DNA of 64,000 nt from Nocardia niwae NBRC 108934 = DSM 45340 (lineage in GTDB: Bacteria; Actinomycetota; Actinomycetes; Mycobacteriales; Mycobacteriaceae). The DNA is taken from NCBI RefSeq assembly GCF_001613465.1, contig NZ_BDCK01000001.1:1-64000 (forward strand). Reading direction: 5' to 3'. Shown in pieces: positions 35,539 to 47,283 of the stretch. The translations under genes and the position numbers were made by a program. The notes beneath the pieces are model-generated. The model saw nothing but the letters and a program-made list of their open reading frames with translations, had not been told where the DNA came from and did not search any database. Each line of letters opens with the position of its first letter. Positions within the stretch are counted from its first letter, which is position 1.

Positions 35539-35550
35539 TTAGAGTTCTAA
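35539..35550. promoter_or_regulatory. MarR-type operator
   Basis: TTAGA-GT-TCTAA, a perfect 5-bp inverted repeat with a 2-bp spacer inside an AT-rich segment between the divergent MarR and SMP-30-like genes. Size and composition fit MarR-family sites. Confidence 0.6.
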
Positions 35551-35615
35551 CATAAATTCATGGCCGTTCTTAGATGCGAATGCATTAGATCGAACGGACT
35601 CGAAGAGGTAAGTCG

Positions 35616-36614
35616 ATGCCCTACGCACTCCCCCGCCGCCTGCTGTCGAGCCTGGCCGCCGCGAGCGCCTGCGTCACACTCGCGGCCTGCGGCGCCGGTG
35701 GCGCGCCCAGCACCGCCGTCCACACCGCATACGAACTTCCCGGCGACCGCGCATACCCCGAAGGCATCGCGGTCGACGCACGCACCGGGGACGTCTATGT
35801 CGGCTCGTACACCACCGGCGCCGTCTATCGAGCGGCCCCGGACGCCCGGCGAGCCGAGATCTTCCTGCCCGAGGGCGCCAACAACCACAAGACCGCCAAC
35901 GGCTTGAAGGTCGACGCCGCGGGCCGGCTGTGGGTGACCGACTCGACCACCGGCGTCGCCGTGTACGACATCGCGACCCGCGCCCTGCTCGCCGACTTCA
36001 CCGTGCCGGGAAGCGATCCCCGCTTCGTGAACGATCTCGCCCTCACCCCGGACGGTACGGCGTATCTGACCGACAGCACGCGGGCGGTCGTCTATCGCGT
36101 CACCCCGGACCAGCTGGCCGCCGCCAGAGCCCGAGGCGGGCGCGGGGAGCTGACCCCGCAGTTCGACCTGCGCGCCGCGCTGCCGCCGATCGAGCCGGGC
36201 GGCTTCAGCCTCAACGGCATCGTCGCCGATCCGGCAGGGCGCTATCTGCTCACCGTCGACATGCCGCGCGGCGACCTGTACCGGATCGCGCTGACGCCGG
36301 GGGCGAACCCGATCGGCAAGGTCACGCTGAGCGGCGGCGATCTCCGGCAGGGCGACGGGCTCGACCTGCGCGACGGCGTCCTGTGGGCCGCACACAACAC
36401 CACCAACCAGATCAGCCGCTGGACCGTGTCCGACGACGGCGCCACCGCGACGCTGGCCGAGCGGCGCAGCGACGAGGCGCTCGCCATCCCGACGACCCTG
36501 GCCCGCGCCGGTGACCGAACCCTGATCGTCTCCTCCCAGTTCGACAAGGGCGGCCCGATGAGCCCGGGCACCCCGAAGACGCCGTTCACCGTCGTCACCC
36601 TCGACGGAATCTGA
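35616..36614 (+). CDS. SMP-30/gluconolactonase-like lipoprotein
   Basis: A 332-residue lipoprotein: signal peptide with lipobox L-A-A-C (Cys near residue 25), then a six-bladed beta-propeller of the SMP-30/NHL type, seen as repeated YPEGIAVDARTGDVYVGSY, NGLKVDAAGRLWVTD, VNDLALTPDGTAYLTDS and SLNGIVADPAGRYLLTV blades. The Asn/Asp residues at blade tips resemble the metal site of SMP-30 lactonases. It may be an extracytoplasmic lactonase or a ligand-binding propeller. A GAAGAGG site precedes the ATG. The divergent MarR regulator suggests induction. Confidence 0.83.
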   Translation: MPYALPRRLLSSLAAASACVTLAACGAGGAPSTAVHTAYELPGDRAYPEGIAVDARTGDVYVGSYTTGAVYRAAPDARRAEIFLPEGANNHKTANGLKVDAAGRLWVTDSTTGVAVYDIATRALLADFTVPGSDPRFVNDLALTPDGTAYLTDSTRAVVYRVTPDQLAAARARGGRGELTPQFDLRAALPPIEPGGFSLNGIVADPAGRYLLTVDMPRGDLYRIALTPGANPIGKVTLSGGDLRQGDGLDLRDGVLWAAHNTTNQISRWTVSDDGATATLAERRSDEALAIPTTLARAGDRTLIVSSQFDKGGPMSPGTPKTPFTVVTLDGI

Positions 36615-36624
36615 CCCCCGAACG

Positions 36625-36662
36625 CCGGAAGCCGGCCCACCTCGCGGTGGACCGGCTTCCGG
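36625..36662. terminator. bidirectional terminator between SMP-30-like gene and groEL2
   Basis: A 17-bp stem with one mismatch (36625-36641 and 36646-36662) closed by a TCGC tetraloop, placed between two convergent genes. It would stop transcription from both sides. Confidence 0.85.
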
Positions 36663-36690
36663 TTCGAAATGCGCTGGCGGGTGGCCGGAC

Positions 36691-38373
<1,683 letters not shown>

Positions 38374-38455
38374 TCATCCCAGTTACGCTGGCCAGGTTCG
38401 GTGCCCGCGACGGACGACCGAGGGTGTCTACGGAACCCGGTCTCACCGTCCCGAC

Positions 38456-38482
38456 CTGGCACTCACAGGTCGAGAGTGCCAA
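38456..38482. promoter_or_regulatory. CIRCE element 1 (HrcA site) upstream of groEL2
   Basis: CTGGCACTC, nine bases, GAGTGCCAA: two 9-bp arms that pair at 8 of 9 positions, matching the CIRCE consensus (TTAGCACTC-N9-GAGTGCTAA) with small changes. It lies about 140 bases before the groEL2 start. Confidence 0.88.
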
Positions 38483-38490
38483 AAGCATTT

Positions 38491-38517
38491 TTAGCACTCT
38501 GGGGTGGTGAGTGCAAG
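38491..38517. promoter_or_regulatory. CIRCE element 2 (HrcA site) upstream of groEL2
   Basis: TTAGCACTC, nine bases, GAGTGCAAG. The left arm is exactly the consensus; the right arm has two changes. It lies eight bases beyond the first CIRCE, giving a tandem HrcA target. Confidence 0.88.
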
Positions 38518-38529
38518 GTCCGCACCGGG

Positions 38530-38823
38530 TCAGGGCCGGTCGTCGACGCGCAGCACCAGCGCGACGAACGCGTCGGTGCGGCGTTCCTCCGGCGTGCGGG
38601 GCTCGCCGCCCTCCACGGTGACGAGCTCGGCGTCGTGCAGCAGCAGCTCCGCCTCCACCCGCATGATGGCGCGAATGAACGGCGGGGCGACGTCGGGCGG
38701 CAGGTCGCCGTTCACCACGTAACTGCCGTCCGGCTGGGACTCGGTGGACACATACGAAAGCGCGCGCAGCAGATCTGCGCGCCGTTCCCCCGCTATTAGG
38801 TCGGAATCCGTTTCATCCGCCAT
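38530..38823 (-). CDS. small acidic hypothetical protein
   Basis: A 97-residue, soluble, acidic protein of unknown function, encoded directly upstream of the groEL2 control region on the same strand. The middle (VNGDLPPDVAPPFIRAIMRVEAELLLHDAELVTVEGGEPRTPEERRTDAFVALVLRV) has a regular alpha-beta pattern and codon use typical of the neighbours, which supports a real gene. No family is recognised. There is no ribosome-binding site at the ATG at 38823, so it may be translated from a leaderless message. Confidence 0.7.
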   Translation of the reverse strand: MADETDSDLIAGERRADLLRALSYVSTESQPDGSYVVNGDLPPDVAPPFIRAIMRVEAELLLHDAELVTVEGGEPRTPEERRTDAFVALVLRVDDRP

Positions 38824-39012
38824 TGCTATAGCTTAGCCGCCAGCGGTTCACATCTCCGGCCGGACGATTCGCGCCAACCGACCGGGGCGTCAAAAGCGCA
38901 GGTCACGGCACTGCTCCCCGGGTCTTCGGCCACTCGCCGCCGCGCCCGTCCGTCTGCGGCGGCGTAGATTCCGGTTGGACCATGATCAACCTCGGCCCGG
39001 AAGGGGGCGCGG

Positions 39013-41070
<2,058 letters not shown>

Positions 41071-41128
41071 CGGCCGCAGCGTCCGACGCCCCTGAAACGG
41101 CCGGATGCGCGCTGCTTATGGTGGCTGC

Positions 41129-41803
41129 GTGAGTGAGAAACCCGGCTGGGATGCGATCGACGAGGCGTTGCGGCCGCTGTACGGCGATATCGAGCCCTTC
41201 CATTGGGCGTCCGACCACCCGTGGTCCCTGGGCGGGTCCGACCCGCTCGACGGGATCAGCGCCTACTCCCGCACCGATCCGGTGCCGCACTGGCATTACG
41301 TCAGCTACGGCATGACCGAGCTGTACGAAAAGGAGTGGGACAACCCGGCCGAGTCCGGTTGGGGCTTCGAATTCACCTTCCGGCTGGCCCGCGGGCGCGC
41401 GGACACCGAACCGCCCGCGTGGCCGGCGAACTTCATGCAGAACCTCGCCCGTTACGTCTTCCAGTCCGGCAAGTGGTTCGAGCCGGGACACACCATCAAG
41501 ACGAACGGGCCGATCGCGGCCGACCAAGCGGACTGCACCAATCACGCCGTCTGCTTCACCACCGACCCGGAACTCCGCGTCGTCGACAGCAGGCACGGCC
41601 GCGTGCATTTCCTGCAGATCCTCGGGCTGACCATGCCGGAATACCGAGCGGCGCAGGGCGGACGCGCCCTCGCGCTGCTCGCCGAACTGGAGCCGCGCCT
41701 GCCCCTGTACATCACCGACATTCGCCGTGAACCGCTGGTCTCCGAGCCGAAACCACAGGCCCGCTGGCCGCGATGGGGCGGCGGGCTGGCCGGGCGGGGG
41801 TGA
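41129..41803 (+). CDS. suppressor-of-fused (SUFU) domain protein
   Basis: A 224-residue protein that is a single SUFU-like domain: the PHWHYVSYGMTELYEKE segment, GWGFEFTFRLARG, and FEPGHTIKTNGPI are family hallmarks. In bacteria such proteins are widespread, often as immunity-like or unknown cytoplasmic proteins; no hedgehog pathway is implied. The GTG at 41129 gives the normal N-terminus; the frame is open to 41105. No toxin gene lies beside it, so an immunity role is not supported here. The tail is basic and proline-rich. Confidence 0.82.
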   Translation: MSEKPGWDAIDEALRPLYGDIEPFHWASDHPWSLGGSDPLDGISAYSRTDPVPHWHYVSYGMTELYEKEWDNPAESGWGFEFTFRLARGRADTEPPAWPANFMQNLARYVFQSGKWFEPGHTIKTNGPIAADQADCTNHAVCFTTDPELRVVDSRHGRVHFLQILGLTMPEYRAAQGGRALALLAELEPRLPLYITDIRREPLVSEPKPQARWPRWGGGLAGRG

Positions 41804-42039
41804 TCAGGCCGCTCGGGCCGAGTGCTGTTCGACCCGCGCGCTCCGGCGCGGCCCGCGGACACCGGCTCCCCGGGTGCGCAGTGCCCGGCGACGACGCGCC
41901 CGCGCGGCGTGCGCCCCGCGAACCCCGTTGACGACGTTGCGGATCCGGTGACCGGCGTCTGTTCGCCGGGCCGCGCCGATCACCAGCGAGGGCACCGCGA
42001 GGGCGCTCCGCGCACGGAACTTCCCGCCGCCCACGAGGA

Positions 42040-42765
42040 TCAGGATTTCTCGGCCGTGATGGACGCGAGCAACTCCCCCAGATGCGTCTCGACCCTCGCC
42101 TTGTCGAGGCCGAGATCGCTGAGCAGGCCGGCGCCGTTCTCCTGTTCGAGCAGGGCGAGCAGGATGTGCTCGGTGCCGATGTAGTTGTGCCCCAGCCGAA
42201 GCGCCTCTCGGAAGGTGAGCTCGAGCACCTTCTTGGCCTCCGCCCCGAACGGCACCAGCGCGGGCACATCCCCCTCGCTCGGCGGCAGGGACGCGGAGGC
42301 GGCCGCGGCGATGACATCGACGGCCACGCCGTGGTGGACGATTTCGTGCACCGCGAGTCCCTCCGGTTCGGTGAGCAGCCCCAGCACCACGTGCCCGACC
42401 GCGATCTCGCGGTTGCCCGCGCTGCGCGCCGCCTCCTGCGCCGCCATCACGACCGCGCGCGCCCGGGTCGTGAAACGGGCGAAGCCCGCGTTCGGGTCCA
42501 TGGCCGCCGCGGCGCCCGGTTCGGGCACCTTGGGCACGAACCTCTTCTGCGCGGCCTGCTTGGTGACGCCCATGCTGGCGCCGATGTCGGTCCAGGAGGC
42601 GCCGGAGCGGCGCGCCTGGTCCACGAAGTGTCCGATCAGGTGATCGGCCACTTCGCCGAGGTGGTTGGCCACGACGACAGCGTCGGACAGCTGGTCGAGC
42701 ACGTTGTCGGGGCGGGCCTTCTTGATGCCGTCGATCAGGTCGTCGAGGCGGAATTGTGAGGTCAT
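42040..42765 (-). CDS. HTH plus double Clp_N domain protein
   Basis: A 241-residue protein without any ATPase. Residues about 1-80 contain a helix-turn-helix (SGASWTDIGASMGVTKQAAQKRF), and about 90-238 hold two Clp N-terminal repeats, the second ending in FREALRLGHNYIGTEHILLALLEQENGAG, as in ClpC. Clp_N domains bind adaptors and substrates; here the fusion to a DNA-binding domain suggests a regulator that senses Clp adaptors or unfolded protein. Two 19-bp palindromes start one base upstream of its ATG, which suggests autoregulation. It diverges from nothing: the next gene on the same strand begins upstream at 43909. Confidence 0.82.
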   Translation of the reverse strand: MTSQFRLDDLIDGIKKARPDNVLDQLSDAVVVANHLGEVADHLIGHFVDQARRSGASWTDIGASMGVTKQAAQKRFVPKVPEPGAAAAMDPNAGFARFTTRARAVVMAAQEAARSAGNREIAVGHVVLGLLTEPEGLAVHEIVHHGVAVDVIAAAASASLPPSEGDVPALVPFGAEAKKVLELTFREALRLGHNYIGTEHILLALLEQENGAGLLSDLGLDKARVETHLGELLASITAEKS

Positions 42766-42766
42766 G

Positions 42767-42785
42767 CGTCAACCATAGGTTGACG
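42767..42785. promoter_or_regulatory. palindromic operator 1 of the HTH-Clp_N gene
   Basis: CGTCAACC-ATA-GGTTGACG, a perfect 8-bp inverted repeat, one base upstream of the start codon. It would overlap the ribosome-binding site or a leaderless transcription start, a strong position for a repressor. Confidence 0.82.
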
Positions 42786-42794
42786 ATGGGCAGT

Positions 42795-42813
42795 CGTCAA
42801 CTATCGGTTGACG
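42795..42813. promoter_or_regulatory. palindromic operator 2 of the HTH-Clp_N gene
   Basis: CGTCAACTATCGGTTGACG, the same 19-bp element as at 42767 with two base changes; the outer 7-bp arms are perfect. The centres of the two copies are 28 bp apart. It lies between the Clp_N gene and the stop of the FAD oxidoreductase. Confidence 0.82.
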
Positions 42814-42820
42814 ATTCGGG

Positions 42821-43909
42821 TCAGGGGCGCGCCGACCAAGCCGCGCCGCGCACGATGCGCTCCTTGACCCACGCCGCCGCCCGCCCGGTCAGCACCGTCC
42901 GCGCCGGTGCGTCATCGGCGTGCACGACCTGCACGACGCCGTCCCGGCGGCCCAGGCTCAGGCACTGGAGCACGTAACGGAACCGGAGGTCTCGCGGCTC
43001 GCGACCGCGCATCCGGGCGACGGCGGCATCGGCCGCGTGTTTACCGGTGGGCAGCGCCGTGGCACACGCCATGCGCAGCTCACGCCCGCCCGGCCCCGCG
43101 ACGACGGCGGCGTCGCCCGCGGCGAAGATGTCCGGGTGCGACGCCGACCGCAGGGTGGCGTCGGTCAGCACCCGGCCGTCGGCATCCACCGCCAGACCGG
43201 AGCGGGCGGCGAGATCCGGCACCCGGAAACCGGTGGTCCACACCGTCGTCGCGGCCTCGACCAGCGAACCGTCGGCCAAGCGCGCACCGTCGGGCGTCAC
43301 CTCGATCACCTTTGCGCCGGAGCGGATCTCTACGCCGAGACGCTCGAGCGTCCGCCCGATGTGCGCCTGCGCCCGCGCCGACAGCCAGGCGCCCGGCTCC
43401 TCCGACCCGAGCAGCAGCACCCGCGTCCCGGGCTGCGATTCGGCCAGTTCCGCCGCCAGCTCGATACCGGTCGCTCCCGCGCCGACGATCGCCACCGGCC
43501 CGTCGGGCGCGGACAGGTCGGCCAGATCATCCTGGGTCGCAATGGAGTAGGCGTGTCTGGCGACGCCCGGGACGGTCTCGACGTCGGCGACGCTGCCGAG
43601 GGCGTAGATCAGCGTGTCGTAGTCGAGGGCGGGCGCGGCGTCGAGCGCCACGCGCTTGGCGACCGTGTCGATCTCGGTCGCACGGGCGCGCACGAAGCGA
43701 ATCCCTTTGTTGTCCAGGGCTTCCCGCAGATCCCAGGTGGGAGTCCCCTGCCCGGCCGCCCGCTGGTGCAGGCGCACACGCTCGACGAACGACGCGTGGG
43801 CGTCCACCACGGTGACCCGCGCGTCCCGCGCCGTGCGAGCGAGCCTGCGGGCCGCCGCCAGCCCCGCGTACCCGGCGCCGAGAACGACGATCCGGTGCTG
43901 TCCGGTCAT
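42821..43909 (-). CDS. NDH-2-like FAD-dependent oxidoreductase
   Basis: A 362-residue pyridine-nucleotide-disulfide-type flavoprotein without redox cysteines. FAD motif GAGYAGLAAARRL at residues 11-23; NAD(P) motif VGAGATGIELAAEL near 143; and the C-terminal FAD motif DIFAAGDAA. It resembles type II NADH dehydrogenases and AIF-like reductases but lacks a clear membrane-anchoring tail. It is encoded 81 bases after an ECF41 sigma gene; ECF41 factors typically sit beside such oxidoreductases and control them, and a matching promoter lies in the gap. AAAGGAG precedes the ATG. Confidence 0.88.
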   Translation of the reverse strand: MTGQHRIVVLGAGYAGLAAARRLARTARDARVTVVDAHASFVERVRLHQRAAGQGTPTWDLREALDNKGIRFVRARATEIDTVAKRVALDAAPALDYDTLIYALGSVADVETVPGVARHAYSIATQDDLADLSAPDGPVAIVGAGATGIELAAELAESQPGTRVLLLGSEEPGAWLSARAQAHIGRTLERLGVEIRSGAKVIEVTPDGARLADGSLVEAATTVWTTGFRVPDLAARSGLAVDADGRVLTDATLRSASHPDIFAAGDAAVVAGPGGRELRMACATALPTGKHAADAAVARMRGREPRDLRFRYVLQCLSLGRRDGVVQVVHADDAPARTVLTGRAAAWVKERIVRGAAWSARP

Positions 43910-43943
43910 GATGTGGCTCCTTTCGATCGGCCATCACCCTTCA

Positions 43944-43970
43944 GACCGGACAGGTCCCCGATTCCTGACA
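43944..43970 (-). promoter_or_regulatory. ECF41-type promoter of the oxidoreductase gene
   Basis: On the minus strand: TGTCAGG (43970-43964), 16 bases, GGTC (43947-43944). The ECF41 consensus is TGTCACA-N16-CGTC; this agrees in the TGTCA core, the exact spacing and three of four -10 bases. The inferred transcript would start about 30 bases before the oxidoreductase ATG. Confidence 0.65.
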
Positions 43971-43990
43971 GACCGGGGCGGTGAAGCGAG

Positions 43991-44908
43991 TCACATCGGA
44001 CGGCGACGGTCCGGCAGCCTGCCCACCCCGCCATCCGAGCCGGCGAAATAGGCCAGCTTGTCCGGATTGACGATGAGCCGCAACGCGGTGACCGCGCCGT
44101 CGGCCGCATCGATGCCCACCACCAGCAGCGGCGCGCCGTCCGCCCGCGCGACCGCGGCGGGCGCCCCGTTGACCTCTTCCACGAGCAGCCGCATCCCCGG
44201 CACCTCCCAGCGCAACAGGCCCGCCAGGTACCGCGCCACCTGATTCGCACCGTGGATCGAGCGCCGGGCCGCGTTGACCTTGCCGCCGCCGTCGGCCGTC
44301 GCGCTCACATCGGCGGCGAGCATCCGCTCCAGCGCCGCGACATCACCCTCGCGCGCCGCCTTCATGAATCGCTCGATCAGCTCGCGGGCATGCTCTGGCG
44401 GAACGCCGAAGCGGGCCCGGCCCTCTCGCACACGCAGGGCCGCCCGGCGGAAGATCTGCTGCGAGTTCGTCTCCGTGACGTCGAGCATGTCGGCGATCTC
44501 GCGGTGCGCGTAGCCGAACGCCTCACGCAGCACGAAGACGGCCCGCTCGACCGGGCTGAGGCGCTCCAGCGCCGTCAGCAGCGCGAGCGAAACCAGTTCG
44601 CGCTCCTCGACGGTCTCCAGCGGCCCGAGCTCGCCGCGCGCCGTTGGCACCGGCTCGGGTAGCCACGGCCCGACGTAGCTCTCCCGCCGGGCTCGCGCCG
44701 AAACCAGCCAGGTACGGCAAAGATTCACCAGGGCCGTGGTCAACCACGCCTCGGCGGACCGGATCGTGGCCCGATCGGCGCCGTCCCAGCGCAGATAGGT
44801 TTCCTGCACCGCGTCCTCGGCTTCGCTCGCCGAGCCGAGCATCCGGTAGGCGAGCGCGAACAGGCGCGGCCGATGCCCCTCGAATTCCCGCAATCCGTCG
44901 GACTCCAT
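43991..44908 (-). CDS. ECF41-family RNA polymerase sigma factor (SigJ-like)
   Basis: A 305-residue ECF sigma factor. Region 2 is about residues 5-75 (RLFALAYRMLGSASEAEDAVQETYLRWDGAD), region 4 about 115-170 (LSPVERAVFVLREAFGYAHREIADMLDVTETNSQQIFRRAALRVREG), and the long C-terminal SnoaL-like domain (about 185-300) characterises ECF41/SigJ. That domain regulates activity in place of an anti-sigma factor. The oxidoreductase downstream is the expected COE-type target. A GGAGGAAGG site fits the ATG at 44908 better than a GTG at 44914. Confidence 0.92.
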   Translation of the reverse strand: MESDGLREFEGHRPRLFALAYRMLGSASEAEDAVQETYLRWDGADRATIRSAEAWLTTALVNLCRTWLVSARARRESYVGPWLPEPVPTARGELGPLETVEERELVSLALLTALERLSPVERAVFVLREAFGYAHREIADMLDVTETNSQQIFRRAALRVREGRARFGVPPEHARELIERFMKAAREGDVAALERMLAADVSATADGGGKVNAARRSIHGANQVARYLAGLLRWEVPGMRLLVEEVNGAPAAVARADGAPLLVVGIDAADGAVTALRLIVNPDKLAYFAGSDGGVGRLPDRRRPM

Positions 44909-45031
44909 GGTCACCTTCCTCCACCCCGGCCGACGGATATGACCGTACCGCCCCCAGCGGGGCGCGCGAAGGCGCCGGTGCGCCGCTCGGATGCCGCGCC
45001 GAAGGAGACCAGCCTTCTGCGCAGGCCGGGG

Positions 45032-45961
45032 TCAGAGTCCCGCGTTGGGCGGCGGATGACCATTCTGACGTTGCTTCGCCCCAGGTCGGCGCAGCCGCAG
45101 ACGCGCCGAACCGCGGATCGCGGGACGCGGAATGGCCGGACGGCGGATGGCGGGCAGCCGCCGGTCCGCTCGCCGTTGCGCACGCCGCTCGGCGGGTTTG
45201 TGCGTCCAAGTCTCCGGCCGCGCGGCCACCCAGCGCTGGGAATGCCAGGCGAACGGAATGTGTCCCAGGTACAGCGCCACCAGCACCAGCAGCAGCACGA
45301 TCGGATAGGTGACCAGCGCCGCCGCGGCGAGCGCGACCAGCACCAGCAGCCCGGCCGCGGCCTGGGGCGCCACCGACACCGACTTCATGGCCAGCGTCGG
45401 AATGGTGCTGACAGCCAGTGCGGCGGCGAACACCGTCCACGCCGCGACCTCGTAGAAGCCGACCCACCAGCCGTCGCCGAACTGCACGAACAACGCCACC
45501 GGCACCATCGCGATGAGCGCGCCGGCCGGGGCGGGCACACCCACGAAGTACTCCCGCGCCCAGTCCGGCCGGGTGTCGTCGTCCATCAGGGTGTTGAACC
45601 GCGCCAGGCGCAGCACGATGCTGACCGCGAACAGCAGCGCGACGATCCAGCCCACACTGTTGCTGCTGAGCAGGGTCACGTACAGCACCAGCGCGGGGGC
45701 GACGCCGAAGGAGATGGCATCCGACAGCGAGTCCAGCTCGGCGCCCATCTTCGTGGTGGCGTCGAGCATTCTGGCCAGTCTGCCGTCGAGGGTGTCCAGC
45801 ACGGCCGCCGCGCCGATCATGGCCAGCGCGATATCGAGTTCGCCGTCGAGGCCGAATTTCACCGCCGACAACCCGGCGCACAGCGCCAGGATGGTGACGA
45901 TGCTCGGCAGCAGCCGGATGCTGCGCCGCCTGCGCCGCTGGGTGGGTACCGCCGCTTCCAT
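45032..45961 (-). CDS. pssA: CDP-diacylglycerol-serine O-phosphatidyltransferase
   Basis: A 309-residue CDP-alcohol phosphatidyltransferase that makes phosphatidylserine. The complete catalytic motif D59-G60-x2-A63-R64-x8-G73-x3-D77-x3-D81 is present. About eight membrane helices are followed by a long arginine/proline-rich cytoplasmic tail after residue 245. It overlaps the stop of psd (ATGA at 45961), so synthesis and decarboxylation of phosphatidylserine are coupled, as in mycobacteria (Rv0437c-Rv0436c). Confidence 0.95.
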   Translation of the reverse strand: MEAAVPTQRRRRRSIRLLPSIVTILALCAGLSAVKFGLDGELDIALAMIGAAAVLDTLDGRLARMLDATTKMGAELDSLSDAISFGVAPALVLYVTLLSSNSVGWIVALLFAVSIVLRLARFNTLMDDDTRPDWAREYFVGVPAPAGALIAMVPVALFVQFGDGWWVGFYEVAAWTVFAAALAVSTIPTLAMKSVSVAPQAAAGLLVLVALAAAALVTYPIVLLLVLVALYLGHIPFAWHSQRWVAARPETWTHKPAERRAQRRADRRLPAIRRPAIPRPAIRGSARLRLRRPGAKQRQNGHPPPNAGL

Positions 45962-46689
45962 CAGGCGTCAGCGGGTGAGCCGAGCACGGCGAGCACGGTC
46001 TCGCCGCCGATGGTGCGTTGGCCGGGCTGCACGAGCAGTTCGGTGCCCGCCGGGAAGTAGGTGTCGACCCGCGAGCCGAAGCGGATCAGGCCGTAGGTGT
46101 CGGCGATGGTCAGCACGTCGCCGACCTGGGCGTCGCAGACGATCCGGCGTGCGAGCAGCCCGGCGATCTGCACGACCACGACCTGACTGCCGTCCGGGGT
46201 CTCCAGCAGCATGCTGTTGCGCTCGTTCACCGAACTCGCCTCGGGCAGGTCCGCGGAGCGGAATTGGCCCGGCTGGTGCTGCACCGCGCGCACGACGCCG
46301 GAAACCGGCGTGCGCTGCACGTGGACGTCCAAGACGGAGAGGAAGATGCTGACCCGCGGCAGCGGCGCGTCACCGAGACCGAGTTCGGCGGGGGGAGCGG
46401 CGGTATCGACCAAGGCGATCTCGCCATCGGCGGGGGCGACGACGACGCCCGGCCGGTTGGGCGGCACGCGATGCGGGTGGCGGAAGAATGTCGCGCAGGC
46501 CGCCGCGGCGAACAATCCCGTGCGCCGCACCCATTTGCGCTTGCCGCCTACGACGGCGACCGCCAAGGGCGCGGCGACGAACGGGAGCCCGGCGGGATGC
46601 AACGGAGGGATCGCGTTGCGGACCAGGTCGGCGACGTGGCCGACTCCGGTGCGTTCAGGCGTGCCGGGCGGGGTGGGACGGCGGGCCAC
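45961..46689 (-). CDS. psd: phosphatidylserine decarboxylase proenzyme
   Basis: A 242-residue short-type (archaetidylserine-like) decarboxylase that converts phosphatidylserine to phosphatidylethanolamine. It shows the ADGEIALV segment, [16 protein letters not shown], and the autocleavage site in [11 protein letters not shown], where the Gly-Ser bond is cut and the Ser becomes the pyruvoyl group. Two membrane-associated hydrophobic stretches lie near the N-terminus. The GTG at 46689 has a GAGGAG site; the frame is open to 46758. It precedes pssA with a four-base overlap. Confidence 0.94.
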   Translation of the reverse strand: MARRPTPPGTPERTGVGHVADLVRNAIPPLHPAGLPFVAAPLAVAVVGGKRKWVRRTGLFAAAACATFFRHPHRVPPNRPGVVVAPADGEIALVDTAAPPAELGLGDAPLPRVSIFLSVLDVHVQRTPVSGVVRAVQHQPGQFRSADLPEASSVNERNSMLLETPDGSQVVVVQIAGLLARRIVCDAQVGDVLTIADTYGLIRFGSRVDTYFPAGTELLVQPGQRTIGGETVLAVLGSPADA

Positions 46690-46791
46690 AGGCTCCTCTT
46701 TCGTGCTCGATGCAAACGGTTCGCGCCTCTCCACGATAGGACGGGCGCAAGCGTTCACACCTTACGGGAAAGGAGCCTGTGGCACGCGAGG

Positions 46792-47064
46792 TCACGACCT
46801 GACTCGGGCCCCCGTGACCAGTCGAACCAGGAACAGCAGGATCACCGCGCCGCCCAGGCACGTGAAGAAGCTGAACCAGAGGCCGCCGCCCTCGACGTCG
46901 ACGCCGAGCAGCTTCAGCAGGAACCCACCGAGCAGACCGCCGACGATGCCGACCACGATATTGAGCAGAATGCCCTGTTGGGCGTCCGTCTTCATGATCT
47001 TGCTGGCGATCCAACCGGCCAGACCGCCGATGATGATCCATCCGATAATCCCGAGACCGAGCAT
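46792..47064 (-). CDS. GlsB/YeaQ/YmgE family membrane protein
   Basis: A 90-residue protein with three membrane helices and the glycine-rich family pattern (IGWIIIGGLAGWIASKIMK, then NIVVGIVGGLLGGFLL). Members are transglycosylase-associated stress-response membrane proteins of uncertain function. A GAGGA site precedes the ATG at 47064; the open frame runs to 48132, antisense to fabH. It diverges from fabH. Confidence 0.88.
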   Translation of the reverse strand: MLGLGIIGWIIIGGLAGWIASKIMKTDAQQGILLNIVVGIVGGLLGGFLLKLLGVDVEGGGLWFSFFTCLGGAVILLFLVRLVTGARVRS

Positions 47065-47175
47065 TGTGTCCTCGCATCCTAGTTGGGCCACGCCTCGTAC
47101 AGCAGTGGCGTGCGCAGACGAGATACCCACCGATTGTCGGAATACGCGCGGCAGATGAGCGACTTTCAAGCTAAT

Positions 47176-47190
47176 ATGAGGAAGCCTCAT
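47176..47190. promoter_or_regulatory. palindrome upstream of fabH
   Basis: ATGAGG-AAG-CCTCAT, a perfect 6-bp inverted repeat with a 3-bp spacer, about 95 bases before fabH in the gap shared with the GlsB-like gene. It is a possible operator for a fatty-acid or stress regulator; no factor is assigned. Confidence 0.5.
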
Positions 47191-47283
47191 GTCTATCCGC
47201 TGATGGGCAGTGGCTGATGAGGGAACGATTTCGATGCTTCGGGGAAACCCGGCGGCGCCGCCGCAGGTACATAGGAGACGCAG

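Noticed and set aside
41804..42039. Possible small gene between the SUFU-like and HTH-Clp_N genes
   Set aside because: Frames in this gap are Arg/Ala/Pro-rich without a start signal; treated as intergenic.
42767..42813. CRISPR-like repeat pair
   Set aside because: Only two copies, each a palindrome placed at a start codon; this is an operator pair, not an array.
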